From Anaeramoeba ignava (taxonomy: Eukaryota; Metamonada; Anaeramoebidae), in NCBI GenBank assembly GCA_028826165.1, contig JAPDFW010000056.1:392001-456000 (forward strand): a stretch of DNA of 64,000 bases, given 5' to 3'. The notes under the pieces are model-generated. The model saw nothing but the letters and a program-made list of their open reading frames with translations. It was not told the DNA's origin and ran no database searches. Of this stretch, positions 34,307 through 48,093 are shown one piece after another (positions within the stretch are counted from its first letter, which is position 1; every line of letters starts with the position of its first letter). The position numbers were made by a program, and so were the translations under genes.

Positions 34307-35726
34307 TCAACAATTTCCACAATTTCTAACACAAATTAGTAAGCACAAGAAAAGTGTAAAGCAAGCATATAAAATATAAAGAGGTAAAAAAACAACTGCA
34401 AAATTTTGATAGGAAACTCCATCCATTTTTCTTGAAAACATCCATTCAACTCCAAAAAAAAACAAAGCAATAACAAAATTAACAAAATTTATGATTTGAA
34501 TTGTTTTATAAATATCGTTCATTTCCTCTTTTACAAATGAAATTATAAGGAAAACAAGCATTATAATAAGTGGACTAAAACTTGAAATAAAAAGAGGAAT
34601 AAAAGCACTTTTCCAAGAAATTGATTCATGACCAAAATCAAATTTGGCAGATAATATGAAAGAGGAAATGCAAAGAGAAAAGAGATAAATTTGGAAATGA
34701 AGATAGAAGATTACTTTAGGCAAAATAAATCTTGATTCACGTTCACTCATTCTCTTTTCTTCTCGGATTTCCAAAATAACAAACAATATCGAAAGAAAAG
34801 TAATTAAATAAAGAGGAATGCAAACAACCAAAAGTGAAACATCTTTAAAAGATTTCTGATCCAGTTTCAATCCAAAAATGACCAAAAAAACAATCAAGAG
34901 AAAACTTGCAAAAATGTTTGAAAGATCAATCCAAAACGGATTTTCTCTTCTATAATAATTCTCCAAAAATGAGAAAAAGGAAAATATTGCGAAGTGAGCC
35001 AAAACAAAAAACAAAGGAGCAAAAGAAGCAACCCAAGAAGAGCGAATCTCATTATCAATTCTTAAATTAATCAAGATCAGAGGAATAAAAGTCAAGCAAA
35101 AAAAACTCAAAAAAACAAATAAAGGATGGTTTATTTTCCCATATAAAATGTGGTGAACCTTCTTCTCTTTTCTTTGGTTCATTTTTCGAAATTTCGTTCT
35201 TTTTTTTTGTTTCTTAATTTTTGTTATTTGATCTAAAAAGAGTTTTTTTGGATTTTCCATAATTTGTTTTGAAATTGGGAGGTTTTTTCGTTGATCTTCA
35301 GGTGATTTAAAATAATAAGAAAGTCCCAAAGAATTCATATAAGTTAAAGTATGAAAATCTTGTGAAATGTAAGCAATTTTTTCAAAATCAATCAAAGGGG
35401 AAAATTTTCGAACACAATTTCTCCATAAAAATACATCATCTGAAATTAAATTGAATTGAGAATTAACTTGTGAACAAATTCCTAAATAAAATGGTGAATC
35501 TAAATAACTAAAAATTTCTAATAAAACTAAAGAAAAACAAAAATAAGAAAAAAATTTTTTGTTGTTTTTTTTGGATTGTTTACTTTCATTTGGAAGATTA
35601 ATAAAAGGATCTTCATCTGGTAAATTATTTAAGTTTTGAAAATTATTATCTTTTTTTCGATAAGTATTTTTGGGTTTTAATGAATTTAAAAGAGTTTTTA
35701 AAGAAATATGATTTGTAAGATTCCAT
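34307..35726 (-). CDS. F-box protein with TMEM185-like multi-pass membrane domain
   Basis: The only ATG at the 5' end is at 35724-35726. Its frame gives 26 residues and stops at TAA 35646-35648, while the +1 frame then runs uninterrupted to 34307. Read together, about 470 residues. In the long frame, LVLLEIFSYLDSPFYLG...VNSQFNLISDD..LWRN (about 35545-35420) is a good F-box. About eight hydrophobic segments follow, showing repeated units like LRID..WVASFAPLFF, LKLD..LLVVCIPLYL, AKFD..WKSAFIPLFI and RKMD..NFAVVFLPLY, the pattern of the TMEM185/FRAXF family. A membrane-anchored SCF adaptor is an inference. The frame break near the N-terminus may be an assembly indel or programmed. F-box call moderate, TMEM185 resemblance moderate. 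Confidence 0.65.
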
Positions 35727-35810
35727 TTAATAAATTAAGTCAAAAAAAAACCAAAAAAAAAATAAATAATTTTTTTCATTTTTTTTTCATTTTTTTCATT
35801 TTTTTTTATA
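35727..35810. promoter_or_regulatory. 84-bp divergent promoter region
   Basis: Very short spacer between two divergent ATGs. On the + side it carries TTTTTTTTCATTTTTTTCATTTTTTT directly before ATG 35811, in short runs of T separated by CA. Confidence 0.4.
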
Positions 35811-38800
35811 ATGGAAATTAATCAACAAATAATATCAATAAAAAAATTATTTACAGAAAAAAATATAACTCAATTAATTTCACTTTTAAATCAAATTCTT
35901 TCTCAACAAAAATCAAATTGTAAAAAAAAATATAAAAATATAAAAATATAAAAATATAAAAATATAAAAACTAAAACTAATAACAATTAATAATATAAAA
36001 GCAAATACGTTATCTTTATATGTTGAAAATGGATTATTAACAGAAATGACAGAACTTTTTCAATTAAATTCTCAGAAAATTACATATTTAGTTTTAGAAA
36101 TTCTTGGTGAATTAACTTTTTATGAAGGAAATCGATCTAAAATTTCTAATAATCAAATTTTTGAACATGTTATTTCTCTTTTTGATAAAAATGATACTGA
36201 AATATGGAGATTAATAATTCGTCTTTTTGCGAATCTTTGTGTTGATAGTGGTATATTTTTAAATGAATTTTAATTTTGATTTTAATTTTAATTTTAATTC
36301 AATTTTAATTTTAATTTAATTTTAATTTTAATTTTAATTTTAATTTTAATTTTAATTTTAATTTTAATTTTAATTTTAATTTTAATTTTAATTTTAGATG
36401 AAAATCAAGAAAAAATTCATCAAAAAAAAATTATTGATAAAGTTTTAAAGGTTTTTCAAAATACATCTACAACTGAAACAAATCTTTTACGATCTTGTGT
36501 TGTTTTTATTTTAAATATGTCATTTGGAAATGGTAAAAAATCTAATTAAAAAATTCAAAAAAATTTAATTAAAAAATTCAAATAAATTTAATTAAAAAAT
36601 TCAGCTGAAATTCAATTAGAATTTGGGAAAAAACAAGCTATTGTTTACTTAGTATCGTTATTAAAAATTAAAAACCAAAAAGAATTGTTAATTTTATCTT
36701 TAAGAGCTTTATCGGTTTTGATGGAATTAAAAGAAAATCATAAATATTTAGCAAACATAAATTATATATTAAGTTTTCTTGAATTTATGGAAAATTTAGA
36801 TGGAGAAATTCAAGAATTATCTTTTGAAATTTTTTATCGTATTTCTTCGGAAGGTAGATTTATATTTATATTTATATTTATATTTATATATTTTAAATAT
36901 TTATATTTATATATTTTAAATATTTATATTTATATATTTTAAATATTTATATTTATATATTTTAAATATTTATTTATAAAATATTTTATATTTTTATATT
37001 TTAAATACTCAAATTATGATTGAACAAAATTGTCATTTAATTTATAAATTAATTTTATATCTGTAATGTGGTTGGGAATTTGATTCGAACTGGTAAATTA
37101 GATTTTTATACATTTTTAAAATGAATTTTTCTATCTTTTTATTTATATTTATTTTTAATAGAAAAATTAATTTATACAATTTTTAAATATTTTTAGAATT
37201 TTAATGGTACTAATTTTATTTTCAAAAATAAATTTAAATTAAAAATTAAATTCAAATATTTAAAATTTTAAAATTAAATTAAATTAAAAATTAAATTTAA
37301 AATTATATTTATATTTTTATGTATTTATATTTAAGAAAAATGTCGATTAGAAATTATAAACAATCAACTGATTTTGAGAATTCTTTCGTTAGAAAAATTA
37401 AATCTTTCTCCTGAAAATTTGAATTTCTATTATCGATTTTTAGCTTATCTTTCATTAGAAGAGAAAGCAACTCAAATTATGATTGAACAAAATTGTCATT
37501 TAATTGCAAGTAAATTAATGGAATCACAAGATATTGAAATTGTGATATCATCTGTAATGTGGTTGGGGAATTTGATTCGAACTGGTAAATTAGATTTCAT
37601 AATAGATGATAGATAACATTTTTTTTTAAAATGAATTTTTCTATCTTTTTATTTATATTTATTTTTTTTAATAGAAAAAATGAAAATTAAATTCAAATCA
37701 AAAATTAATTTATTAAACAAATCCATTTTACAATCTTTATCAAAAATTAAATTTAAATCAAAATTAAATTAAATTTTTTAAAAATTTAAATCAAAAATAT
37801 TAAATCAAAAATTAAATTAAATTTAATTTAAAACTAAATCAAAAATTAAATTTAAATCAAAATAGATTTAAAAATTTTTCAAAATTAAATTTAAATCAAA
37901 AATTAAATTCAAATCAAAAATTAAATTTAAATCAAAAATTAAATTTAAAAATTAAATTCAAATCAAAAATCAAATTCAAAATCAAAAAAATTAAATTTTA
38001 GAATTAAAAATAAAAATTAAATTAAAAAAAATTAAATTAAAATTTAAATTTAAATTAAAAATTAAATTCAAATCAAAAATTAAATTCAAAAATTTAAAAA
38101 TTAAATTTAAATCAAAAATTAAATTTAAAAATTTAAAAATTAAAGAACAAAACAGAATTCATTTTCAAGATTTCCCAAATATGATCAAATCAATGATTGA
38201 ATTATCTTCTGATCAAAGAATTCAATCACAATATCTTTCTGTTTCTGCATTATCATGGTTATCATTAAGTAAAGAAAACAAATCAAGCAACAATTTTTAA
38301 ATAATATTACTTATATTACTTTTTATTATTTGATTTGGAAAATTAAAGACCCAAGAATTGCTAAAATGATCTCAGAAATGAATGGATTTACTTCTTTAAT
38401 GAAAGTTATCAAAGGCAAATACCCAAAAAGAGTCCGATATTGTGCATCCAGAATAATAACTAATATTGTTTTAAATACAGAATCACAAGAAAAATTATGC
38501 AATTTCATCAAAAATCAATTGAGTTATGCAATTAGTTATTTAATGAAATCTGAATATAATACTTTGAAATTTGAAGGAATTTCAATTTTGAGACATTTAA
38601 CAACACAAGGTAATGAATATTCTTTTTGATTTAAATTAGAAAGTTTATTTTGAACAAAACAAAACATTCTTTTTTTTCTTTTGATAAATTTTAGAAACAA
38701 CTAAGAATTGTTTGTTTTCAAATCATTTTAAATTGGAAGGGATTAAATCTCTTCTTCATTCACAAAATAATGATATTCTTGATGCTTTGAGTGAAACACT

Positions 38801-38963
38801 TATAAGTTGTTTGGATAATAATCAAGCAAAAAAAGTTTTATTTAAGATCATTGATGATTTAAAAGATGCAAGCTTAAGTATTTCAATTAATACAAGTGTT
38901 GAAACTAGATTACAAGAATGCTTTAAAATTTTAGAACTTCAAAAAGAAGAAAAAAGAAAATGA
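35811..38963 (+). CDS. ARM-repeat protein, SmgGDS (RAP1GDS1)-like
   Basis: Eight exons: 35811-35919, 36002-36250, 36398-36532, 36605-36853, 37336-37584, 38146-38268, 38349-38609, 38695-38963; all GT-AG, phases match, about 470 residues, TGA at the end. The product is a run of armadillo-like repeats. The pattern RLFANLCVDSDENQEKI, VFILNMSFGNAEIQLEF, ALSVLMELKENHKYL, VMWLGNLIRTEQNRIHF and ASRIITNIVLNTESQEKL resembles SmgGDS (for example NLCYDNDE and LMNYS.ENDSLQ), a chaperone/exchange factor for small GTPases. That assignment is by pattern only; a different ARM protein is possible. There is no TM or signal peptide. Introns are repeat-rich, and intron 4 contains a degenerate copy of part of exon 5. 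Confidence 0.6.
36251..36397 (+). repeat. TTTTAA hexamer intron
   Basis: Intron 2 of the ARM gene, nearly pure TTTTAA hexamer repeat. Confidence 0.85.
37010..37200 (+). pseudogene. Degenerate copy of exon 5 and following intron inside intron 4
   Basis: The stretch from CAAATTATGATTGAACAAAA (about 37012) through GATTCGAACTGGTAAATTAG to TTTTTCTATCTTTTTATTT matches exon 5 and intron 5 at about 37475-37680. It has an internal gap of about 50 bases and a lost G that breaks the frame (TTGGGAAT against TTGGGGAAT). It lies in the intron just before the intact exon, so it looks like an exon-duplication relic. Confidence 0.75.
37585..38145 (+). repeat. AAATTAAATTTAAATCA repeat intron
   Basis: Intron 5 of the ARM gene. 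Its 3' 450 bp are irregular AAATTAAATTTAAATCAAAA units. Confidence 0.8.
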
Positions 38964-39234
38964 AAGAATAATTTTTAATTTAATTTTGATTTTAATTTTA
39001 ATTTAATTTTAAAAATAAAAAAAGAAAGAATGAAATAGTAAAAAAAGATTTTAATGAAATGATATTCAAAAAAAAGAAAAGGAAAAAAAATCATTAATTG
39101 GTTTTTTTTCTTCAAACAAAAAAAAAAACGAGAATTTCTTTTTGGAATCAATAAAAAAAAAAGTCCACAGAAATTTTCAAAGAAAATTATCAGAAAGAAA
39201 GAAGATTTTTCAAGTTGATTTTTTTGAATGAAAA

Positions 39235-40401
<1,167 letters not shown>

Positions 40402-41107
40402 TATATTTTTTTTATTATGCAAAAAAAAAACAAATAAAAGGAAAAAAGCAAAAGCAAAAGAGAAATAGAAATAAAAATAAAAAAATAAAAAGAGAAAAAT
40501 GAAAAGTAAAAAAAATTAAAAAAAAAATTTTTATTTAAAAAAAAACAAAACAAAAATTTAAATAAAAAAAGATCTGAAAGTAAAATTGTTTTGTTTTGTT
40601 TTCCTTTTATATTCTTCAATTAATTTTAAAACTTTAATCTTTTCTTAATTCACTTTTCCAAAAATAAAAAAAAAAACAAATTTTTTATAAAAAAGAGATA
40701 AAAGGAAAAAATTAATAAAAAAAAAATTTCAACAAAATTCAATTTAAAATAATAAATTTTAAATATAAAAATTAATTCAAAAAAAACCCCAAAAAAAAAA
40801 AATAATTTTGATCTTTAATTTTATTAATTTTAATTAAATTAAATTCTTTAAAAGATTAAATTAAGAATGTAAATAAAATTATTCTAATAGATTAATAAAT
40901 TAATTCTTGATCATTTGATTAATTGTTAATTTTTGTTTTTAATTTTAATTCATTCGAAAAAAAATAAAATAAAAAAATTAAATAAATAAAAAGAGGAAAA
41001 ATTATTTTTTATTTTTTTTTTCGTCTTTTTCATTTTTCTTTTTTCAATTTTTCTTTTCTTTCAATTTATTTTATCTTTTCTTTTTTTTATTTTATAAAAT
41101 TACAAAA
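40402..41107. other. 706-bp divergent spacer
   Basis: Between the EF-hand gene (-) and the BAR gene (+). Very AT-rich with A and T runs. A pyrimidine-rich block with TTTTTCATTTTTC and CTTTTC runs (about 41015-41100) precedes the BAR ATG. No coding frame, RNA gene or long tandem repeat recognised. Confidence 0.5.
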
Positions 41108-43800
41108 ATGAAAAAATTTCGTTCTTCTATTACAAGAAAAAAACAACAATTTATGCAAAAAATTGGTAAAGCTGAAAAAACAGCTGATCCAGATTTTGAT
41201 GAAGCATTTGAAGTGTGTTGAAAAAAATATAATAAAAACACATTCAATAAAAAAATTAATTATAAAAAAAATTTAATAAAAAATTTAATAAAAATTAGGA
41301 TTTTAAAAATCAAGAAAAAGACACAAAAAGATTGTAAGCAATTTAAATATAAAATTATTTATAAAATTATTTATAAAATTATTTATAAAATTATTTATAA
41401 AATTAAATATAAAATTATTTATAAAATTAAATATAAAATTATTTATAAAATTATTTATAAAATTATTTATAAAATTAAATATAAAATTATTTATAAAATT
41501 ATTTATAAAATTATTTATAAAATTATTTATAAAATTATTTATAAAATTATTTATAAAATTATTTATAAAATTATTTATAAAATTAAATATAAAATTATTT
41601 ATAAAATTAAATATAAAATTATTTATAAAAATTAAATATAAAATTATTTATAAAATTAAATATAAAATTATATATAAAATTAAATATAAAATTATTTATA
41701 AAATTATTTATAAAATTAAATATAAAATTAAATATAAAATTATTTATAAAATTAAATATAAAATTATTTATAAAATTATTTATAAAATTATATATAAAAT
41801 TAAAATAAAATTATTTATAAAATTATTTATAAAATTATTTATAAAATTATTTATAAAATTATTTATAAAATTATTTATAAAATTATTTATAAAATTATTT
41901 ATAAAATTATTTATAAAATTATTTATAAAATTATTTATAAAATTATTTATAAAATTATTTATAAAATTATTTATAAAATTATTTATAAAATTATTTATAA
42001 AATTATTTATAAAATTATTTATAAAATTATTTATAAAATTATTTATAAAATTATTTATAAAATTATTTATTAAATTATTTATAAAATTATTTATAAAATT
42101 AAATATAAAATTATTTATAAAATTATTTATAAAATTATTTATAAAATTATTTATAAAATTATTTATTAAATTATATAAAATTATTTTATAAAATTATTTA
42201 TAAAATTATTTATAAAATTAAATATAAAATTAAATTAATTATTTATAAAATTAATTATAAAATTAATTATAAAATTATTTATAAAATTATATATAAAATT
42301 ATTTATAAAATTATTAATAAAATTATTTATAAAATTATTTATAAAATTAATTATAAAATTATTTATAAAATTATTTATAAAATTATTTATAAAAATTATA
42401 TAAAATTATTTATATAAAATTAATTATAAAATTATTTATAAAATTATTAATAAAATTATTTATAAAATTATTTATAAAATTATTAATAAAATTATTAATA
42501 AAATTATTTATTAAATTAATTATAAAATTAATTATAAAATTATTTATTAAATTATTTATAAAATTATTTATAAAATTATTATATAAAATTATTTATTAAA
42601 TTATTTATAAAATTATTTATAAAATTATTCTTTGAATTTAGAAATGTTCATATTAGAAGATTTGTTGTTTCTTTTGATTCTTTTAAAGAAGCTTGTAAAT
42701 CTTTATGTCTTGGAATTGATGATTTTTATGGATCATGTGGAAAAGAATTGAGAAAAGATCCATTTACTTTCCGACAAAATCTCGATACAATATCAACTCT
42801 TATTGAAAATTCAATGGTAAATTTCATTCCAAATTTTTTTTAAAAAAAAAATTGGATAAATTAAATGGATTGATTTATTAATAATAAAAGGATGATTTGA
42901 GAATTAAAACACTTGAGCCAGTGCAAAATATGATTAAACAAATGGATGATTTGAATCGACGTGTTAAACATCACAAATCAGTTAAATTAGAATATGATTC
43001 TGCTAAAAATAATCTTTCTAAATTGATGAATAAAAAGAAAAAAGAAGAGACTAAAATTGCACAAGTAAATTTATAAATTTGAATTAAATATTTATAAATT
43101 TGAATTAAATATTTATAAATTTAAATTTGAATTAAATATTTATAAATTTGAATTAAATATTTATAAATTTGAATTTAAAAGGCTGAAAAAAAATATCATG
43201 ATGTTCAAGACATTTATGATGAAGTTAATCAAAAATGTAAAGAAGATTTTAAGAAATTAAATGATCAAAAATATCAAGTTATGAATGGGCCAATTCAAGA
43301 AATGCTAAAAGCATTTACAAATGTTATTAAAGGAACAGCTGAAAAAATGGATAAAATCTCAGAAAAAGATATTTTTTAATAATAATAATAATCCCGAAAA
43401 TGAATCAAATGAAAAAGAAAATAAAAACAAAAATAAAAATAAAAAGAATAACAACAAAAATCAAAAAGAAAAAGAGAATCAAAAAGAAAAACAAAAAGAA
43501 AATCAAAAAGAAAAAGAAACAGAAAAAGAAACAGAAAAACAAAAAGAAACAGAAAAAAATGAAACATCAAATTCAGAAACATCAACTTCAGATTCTGATG
43601 ATGAAACTGATTCAAGATATGATTCTGATTCAGATTCTGATTCAGATGACCAAAAAGATAAAAATCAAGTTTATTATTCAACTCAACAAAAAACAAATAC
43701 AGAACAAAATGAAAAAGAAAATGAAAATAAAACAAACAAAGATTCAATGAAAAAATCTCAATCAAGTGATGATCTGTTAGAAGAAATTGATTTGAATTGA
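41108..43800 (+). CDS. BAR-domain protein, with acidic tail in the +1 frame
   Basis: Five exons: 41108-41212, 41299-41333, 42642-42816, 42891-43064 and 43182 onward; GT-AG, phases match. The first frame ends at TAA 43377-43379 (228 residues), exactly where a BAR domain would finish. The start MKKFRSSITRKKQQFMQKIGKAEKTADP and the helices with HHKSVKLEYDSAKNNLSKL and AEKKYHDVQDIYDEVNQ match amphiphysin/BIN/Rvs-type BAR proteins, which dimerise and bend membranes during endocytosis. In the +1 frame the sequence continues for about 140 residues (poly-Asn, KE/QKEK repeats, then Asp-Ser repeats) to TGA 43798-43800. One fewer T in the run at 43372-43377 would fuse it as an acidic tail. Whether that tail is translated is open. 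Intron 2 is a 1.3-kb satellite. Confidence 0.75.
41345..42630 (+). repeat. 12-bp satellite AAAATTATTTAT in an intron
   Basis: About 105 head-to-tail copies of AAAATTATTTAT, with AAAATTAAATAT as the main variant in the first half and AATT/TTAA variants toward the end. It occupies nearly all of intron 2 (41334-42641) of the BAR gene, and GT and AG splice sites remain at its borders. Confidence 0.97.
43065..43181 (+). repeat. 20-bp repeat intron in BAR gene
   Basis: Intron 4 consists of about five copies of TTATAAATTTGAATTAAATA. Confidence 0.85.
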
Positions 43801-44009
43801 TTTAAAAATAATTCGGAAATTTTTTCCTTTTTTTTTTTTTCAAAATTTTAATTTTAAATTCCCCAAAAAAAAAATAAGTATTTAAAGTCAAATGTTCCAG
43901 AAAAAAGAACTTTAACGTCATTTCATTTTTTTTATTTTTTTCATTTTTAATTTTTATTTTTTTCATTTTTTCATTTTTTTCATTTTTTTCATTTTTTTCA
44001 TTTTTTATT

Positions 44010-47000
44010 ATGACTTCTTTACCTGGAGAAACTCGTAAATGGTTTCTTGATGCTAAACCACCTCCAAATTATGTTGCTGGTATTTCAAGAGGAGCTACAG
44101 GTTTTACTACTCGTTCTGATCTTGGACCAGCTACAATTACAACAACAACAACAACAACAGAGTAAGTATTTTAATTTCAATTTTAATTTTAATTTTAATT
44201 TTAATTTTTGAATTGAAAAGAATGAAAATTAGTTTTTTTTTTTTCATATTTTCAAAATTAATGTGATTTTTTTTTAAAAAAAAGTGTTTGATAATTTAAT
44301 TCAACGCTTCCTTTTGAAATGTTATGGTGATTAATTGTACTTGATTGTTTTTGTCGTTATTATTTTTAGCTTGATTTTTTTTTTTTGATTTTTCTTGATG
44401 ATTTTTTGTTTGATTAATTAATTTCATTTCATTATACTAATTTTTATTATTTTTTTTTAAAAAAACACAACAAAACAAATGATGCTATTTACTTCAATTT
44501 ATTTACTTCAAATTTATTTACTTTTAATTTATTTACTTCCTATTTATTTACTTCAAATTTATTTACTTTATTTAATTTATTTACTTTAAATTTATTTACT
44601 TCAAATTTATTTACTTCCTATTTATTTACTTTAATTTATTTACTTCAAATTTATTTACTCTAATTTATTTACTTTAATTTATTTACTTCCTATTTATTTA
44701 CTTTTTAAATTTATTTTAATTTTATTTTAATTTATTTACTTTAATTTATTTATTTTATTTACTTTTTTTATTTTTTATTTTATTTTTTATTTTATTTAAT
44801 TTATTTATTTTTTTTTATTTATTTTCCTATTTATTTACTTTATTTACTCCTATTTATTTACTTTAAATTTTATTTACTTTTATTTATTTATTTATTTATT
44901 TCCTATTTATTTACTTTAAATTTATTTAATTTAATTTATTTACTTTAATTTATTTACTTTAATTTATTTACTTTTTGTTTACTATTTATTTGCTTTTATT
45001 TTTATTTACTTCAATTTATTTTAAAATTTATTTACTTTATTTTATTTACTTCCCTATTTATTTATTTACTTCTTTATTTACTTAATTTATTTACTTTTTA
45101 TTTATTTACTTTTAATTTATTTACTTCAAATTTATTTAACTTTAATTTATTTACTTCAAATTTATTTACTTTAATTTATTTACTTCAAATTTATTTACTT
45201 TAATTTATTTACTTCCTAATTTATTTACTTCTATTTATTTACTTCAAATTTATTTACTTTTATTTATTTACTTTAATTTATTTACATTTAAATTTATTTA
45301 CATTTAAATTTATTCTCAAAAAGACCACCTCCTGGATTCAAAGGAAAAGAAAAGGAAAAAGAACAGGATTTATCAGATGCACACTATGACTCATTTTCAG
45401 GATACACAAACGAAAGCCTTTGGGATAGCGTTCCATACGATGAAGAAGACGAAAAAGCAGACGAAGTCTGGGAATCAATAGACGAGAAAATATCAAACAG
45501 AAGAAAAAATCAACGGGAGGCGCGAATCAAAGAGCAGATTAGCGAATATCGGAAAAGACGACCGAAAATACAAGATATGCTAAGCGATCTGAGGGAAGAT
45601 CTGAAGGGACTTGGGGATAAAGAGTGGAACAAAATACCGGACAAAGTGGAGCAACGAGCACGAAAACGGAAAGAAGAAGAGCGGTACACACCAGTACCAG
45701 ACTCACTGATCCAACAGGCACTTGCCAAGAACCAAGAATTTGGGAGAGGATTTGGGGGAGAGAAGGACGAGAAAGAGAAGATGGCGAAGGAAGCAGCAAT
45801 GCTAATTAACGAGAAGAGCAGCGGGAAGAAAACAACGGATTTGACGCAATTAGGGAAAGCAAGAGGAGCAATGCTTTCGATGTCGTTGCAGAAAGTGTCC
45901 AATTCAATAGAAAATCGTGAAACACAGATGGACTCAGAGGGGTATTTAACAAGTCTGAGCTCAACACGGATATCAACAACGGACGAAGTCAGCGATATCA
46001 AAAGAGCACGATTACTGTTCCGCTCTGTAACGAAAACAAACCCGACATATGCACCAGGATGGATTGCTGCGGCGCGTCTTGAGGAGCTTGCAGGGAAACT
46101 AGTAACAGCAAGAAAAGTAATTCTCAAAGGATGCAATGCATGTGCTAATAGTGAGGACATCTGGCTGGAGGCTGCAAGGCTTCATCCACCTAAGATGGCG
46201 AAATCAATCATCGCAACAGCATGCAGACACCTTCCCAAATCAGTCAACATTTGGTGCTCAGCTGCAGATCTTGAGGAGGATCTGAAGAACAAAAAAGAAG
46301 TGCTCAAAATGGCACTTGATTTTATCCCGAATAGTGTTCAACTTTGGAAAGAAGCTGTAGCACTTGAGGAACCTGAAAACGCGCGCATTCTTCTGCACCG
46401 TGCTGTAGAGTGCTCTCCGCAGAATGTGGAGTTGTGGCTTGCGCTTGCACGTTTGGAAACATATGAGAACGCACAAATTGTGCTGAATCGTGCTCGGGAA
46501 GCGTTGCCTGCAGAACCGTTAATATGGATCAATGCAGCAATGCTCCAAGAGGCTAACGCTCATAGTGATAGCGTTGCCCAGATTGTGTCTTTCGGGATTG
46601 AGACGCTTCTTTCACAGAAAGTTGCAGTGAACCGAGAGGTCTGGATGCGAGAAGCTGAGAACTGCGAGCGCGCAGGGTTTCACAAGACAAGCAAAAGCAT
46701 CATTCGCGCTGTACTTAAAATTGGTGTTGAGGAAGAATACTATAAGATCACATGGCTCGATGATGCCCGCGCTTTTGTTCAGCACGGAAGCATCAAGTGC
46801 GCAAGAGCAATATACTCTGCTGCTCTTCAAGAATTTCGCACAAAGAAATCCGTCTATCTTGCGGCAATCCAATTCGAAAGGCGCTATGGAGACCCCAAAA
46901 AACTCCAGGCTCTTCTTGCTTCTGCCGTTGAAAATTGTCCCAAATTCGAAATTTTTTGGTTGATGTATGCAAAGATTCTCTGGAACGCTCAGGACATCGA

Positions 47001-47985
47001 TGGCGCACGAAATATTCTTGGAAAAGCCTTCAAAGAAAATCCAGATAGTGATAACATCTGGCTCGCAGCAGTTAAACTCGAGAAGGAAAACACCCAGTAC
47101 CAACGTGCAAGAAAGCTACTTGAGAACGCCCGCTCGCGAACAAACTCCGTTACCATCTGGATAAAGTCCATCAAACTCGAACGCGATCTCTTCTATCTCG
47201 GTGTTCTTAAACAACGTACACTTGAATCCCAATTGATTTCGTTAGCTGTCAAAAAGTTCCCATTTTCCGTTAAAATTCACTTTTTGCAGGCAAAATTTTT
47301 CGAACAAACAGAAGATGTTTCATCAGCTCGAGAAGCATATCGCGCGGCGCTTAAGAACTGTCCCAAAGCACCTCAACTCTGGATCCAGTATGCACTCTTG
47401 GAGGAGAAATTTGCGCCTAACAAAGCTCGCTCAATCTTCGAGAACGCACGAGTGCAGATCCCAGACAGCGAGGAGATCTGGTATCAAAGCATCAGCTTCG
47501 AGCGTCGCACAAACAACGAGAAGATCGCAAACTTTCTCATGGAAAAGGCGCTGCAGAACTTCCCACAATCAGGTATTCTCTGGGCGGATTGCATTGAGCA
47601 CGAGAAACCCGAACTCCAAAAAGCTCGCACGCATGATGCGCTCAGTAAATGCGACAAGGATCCATATGTTATGACTACAGCCGCTAAGATGCTCGCAAAA
47701 CAGAGGCTTATTGATGAGGCAAGATCCTGGTTTCTGCGTACTATCACTGAATTCCCTGATTACGGTGATGCTTGGGTTTTTTATTATATTTTTGAGTCCC
47801 GATTCTCCTCAGACCAAAATCCCCTTCTATCTCTCCAAAAAATTCTCGAACAATGTGTCCAGGTTCAACCTTCAAAAGGTGTTTTGTGGGCTTCTGTCAG
47901 TAAAAATGCTCAAACTCCTTTTATCTCAACAAAACAAATTTTATTAAAACTTGTCGAACAAGAAACTCAGAAATCAAATTTTTAG
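44010..47985 (+). CDS. PRPF6: Pre-mRNA processing factor 6 (U5 snRNP, Prp6)
   Basis: U5 snRNP protein that bridges U5 and U4/U6 in the tri-snRNP. Two exons, 44010-44161 and 45324-47985, joined in phase to give 937 residues (human 941). The N-terminal PRP1 domain is clear: [25 protein letters not shown], followed by [33 protein letters not shown] and GYLTSL. Then come about 15-20 HAT (half-a-TPR) repeats such as [29 protein letters not shown] and [12 protein letters not shown]. The ATG at 44010 starts the conserved N-terminus. Exon 2 is markedly less AT-rich (codons such as GCG, CGC, CTC) than neighbouring genes, although the protein is typical, so I read this as codon bias and not transfer. 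The 1.16-kb intron is mostly a TTTATTTACTT repeat. Confidence 0.97.
44490..45310 (+). repeat. TTTATTTACTTCAAA repeat in the PRPF6 intron
   Basis: About 60 irregular copies of TTTATTTACTT joined by CAAA, TTAA or CC spacers fill most of the PRPF6 intron. The 5' 300 bp of the intron (about 44200-44460) are not repetitive. Confidence 0.9.
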
Positions 47986-48093
47986 AAAAATTTATTCTTT
48001 TTTTTTTTCATTTTTAATATCCATATTATTTTCTTTTAATTCAAAACAAAACACAAACAAACAAACAAACAAACATTTAAAAAATTTTTTAAA

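Noticed and set aside
41345-42630. CRISPR array
   Set aside because: Units are 12 bp, head to tail and without spacers, inside a spliced eukaryotic gene.
44200-44460. snoRNA in the PRPF6 intron (TGATGA near 44396)
   Set aside because: No box D CTGA or terminal stem at a suitable distance.
45510-47747. Several antisense open frames under PRPF6
   Set aside because: Side effect of the higher GC content of this exon; PRPF6 itself is unambiguous.
44010-47985. PRPF6 as a horizontally acquired gene because of its composition
   Set aside because: The protein is a typical eukaryotic PRPF6 with an intron, and other native genes here show the same composition.
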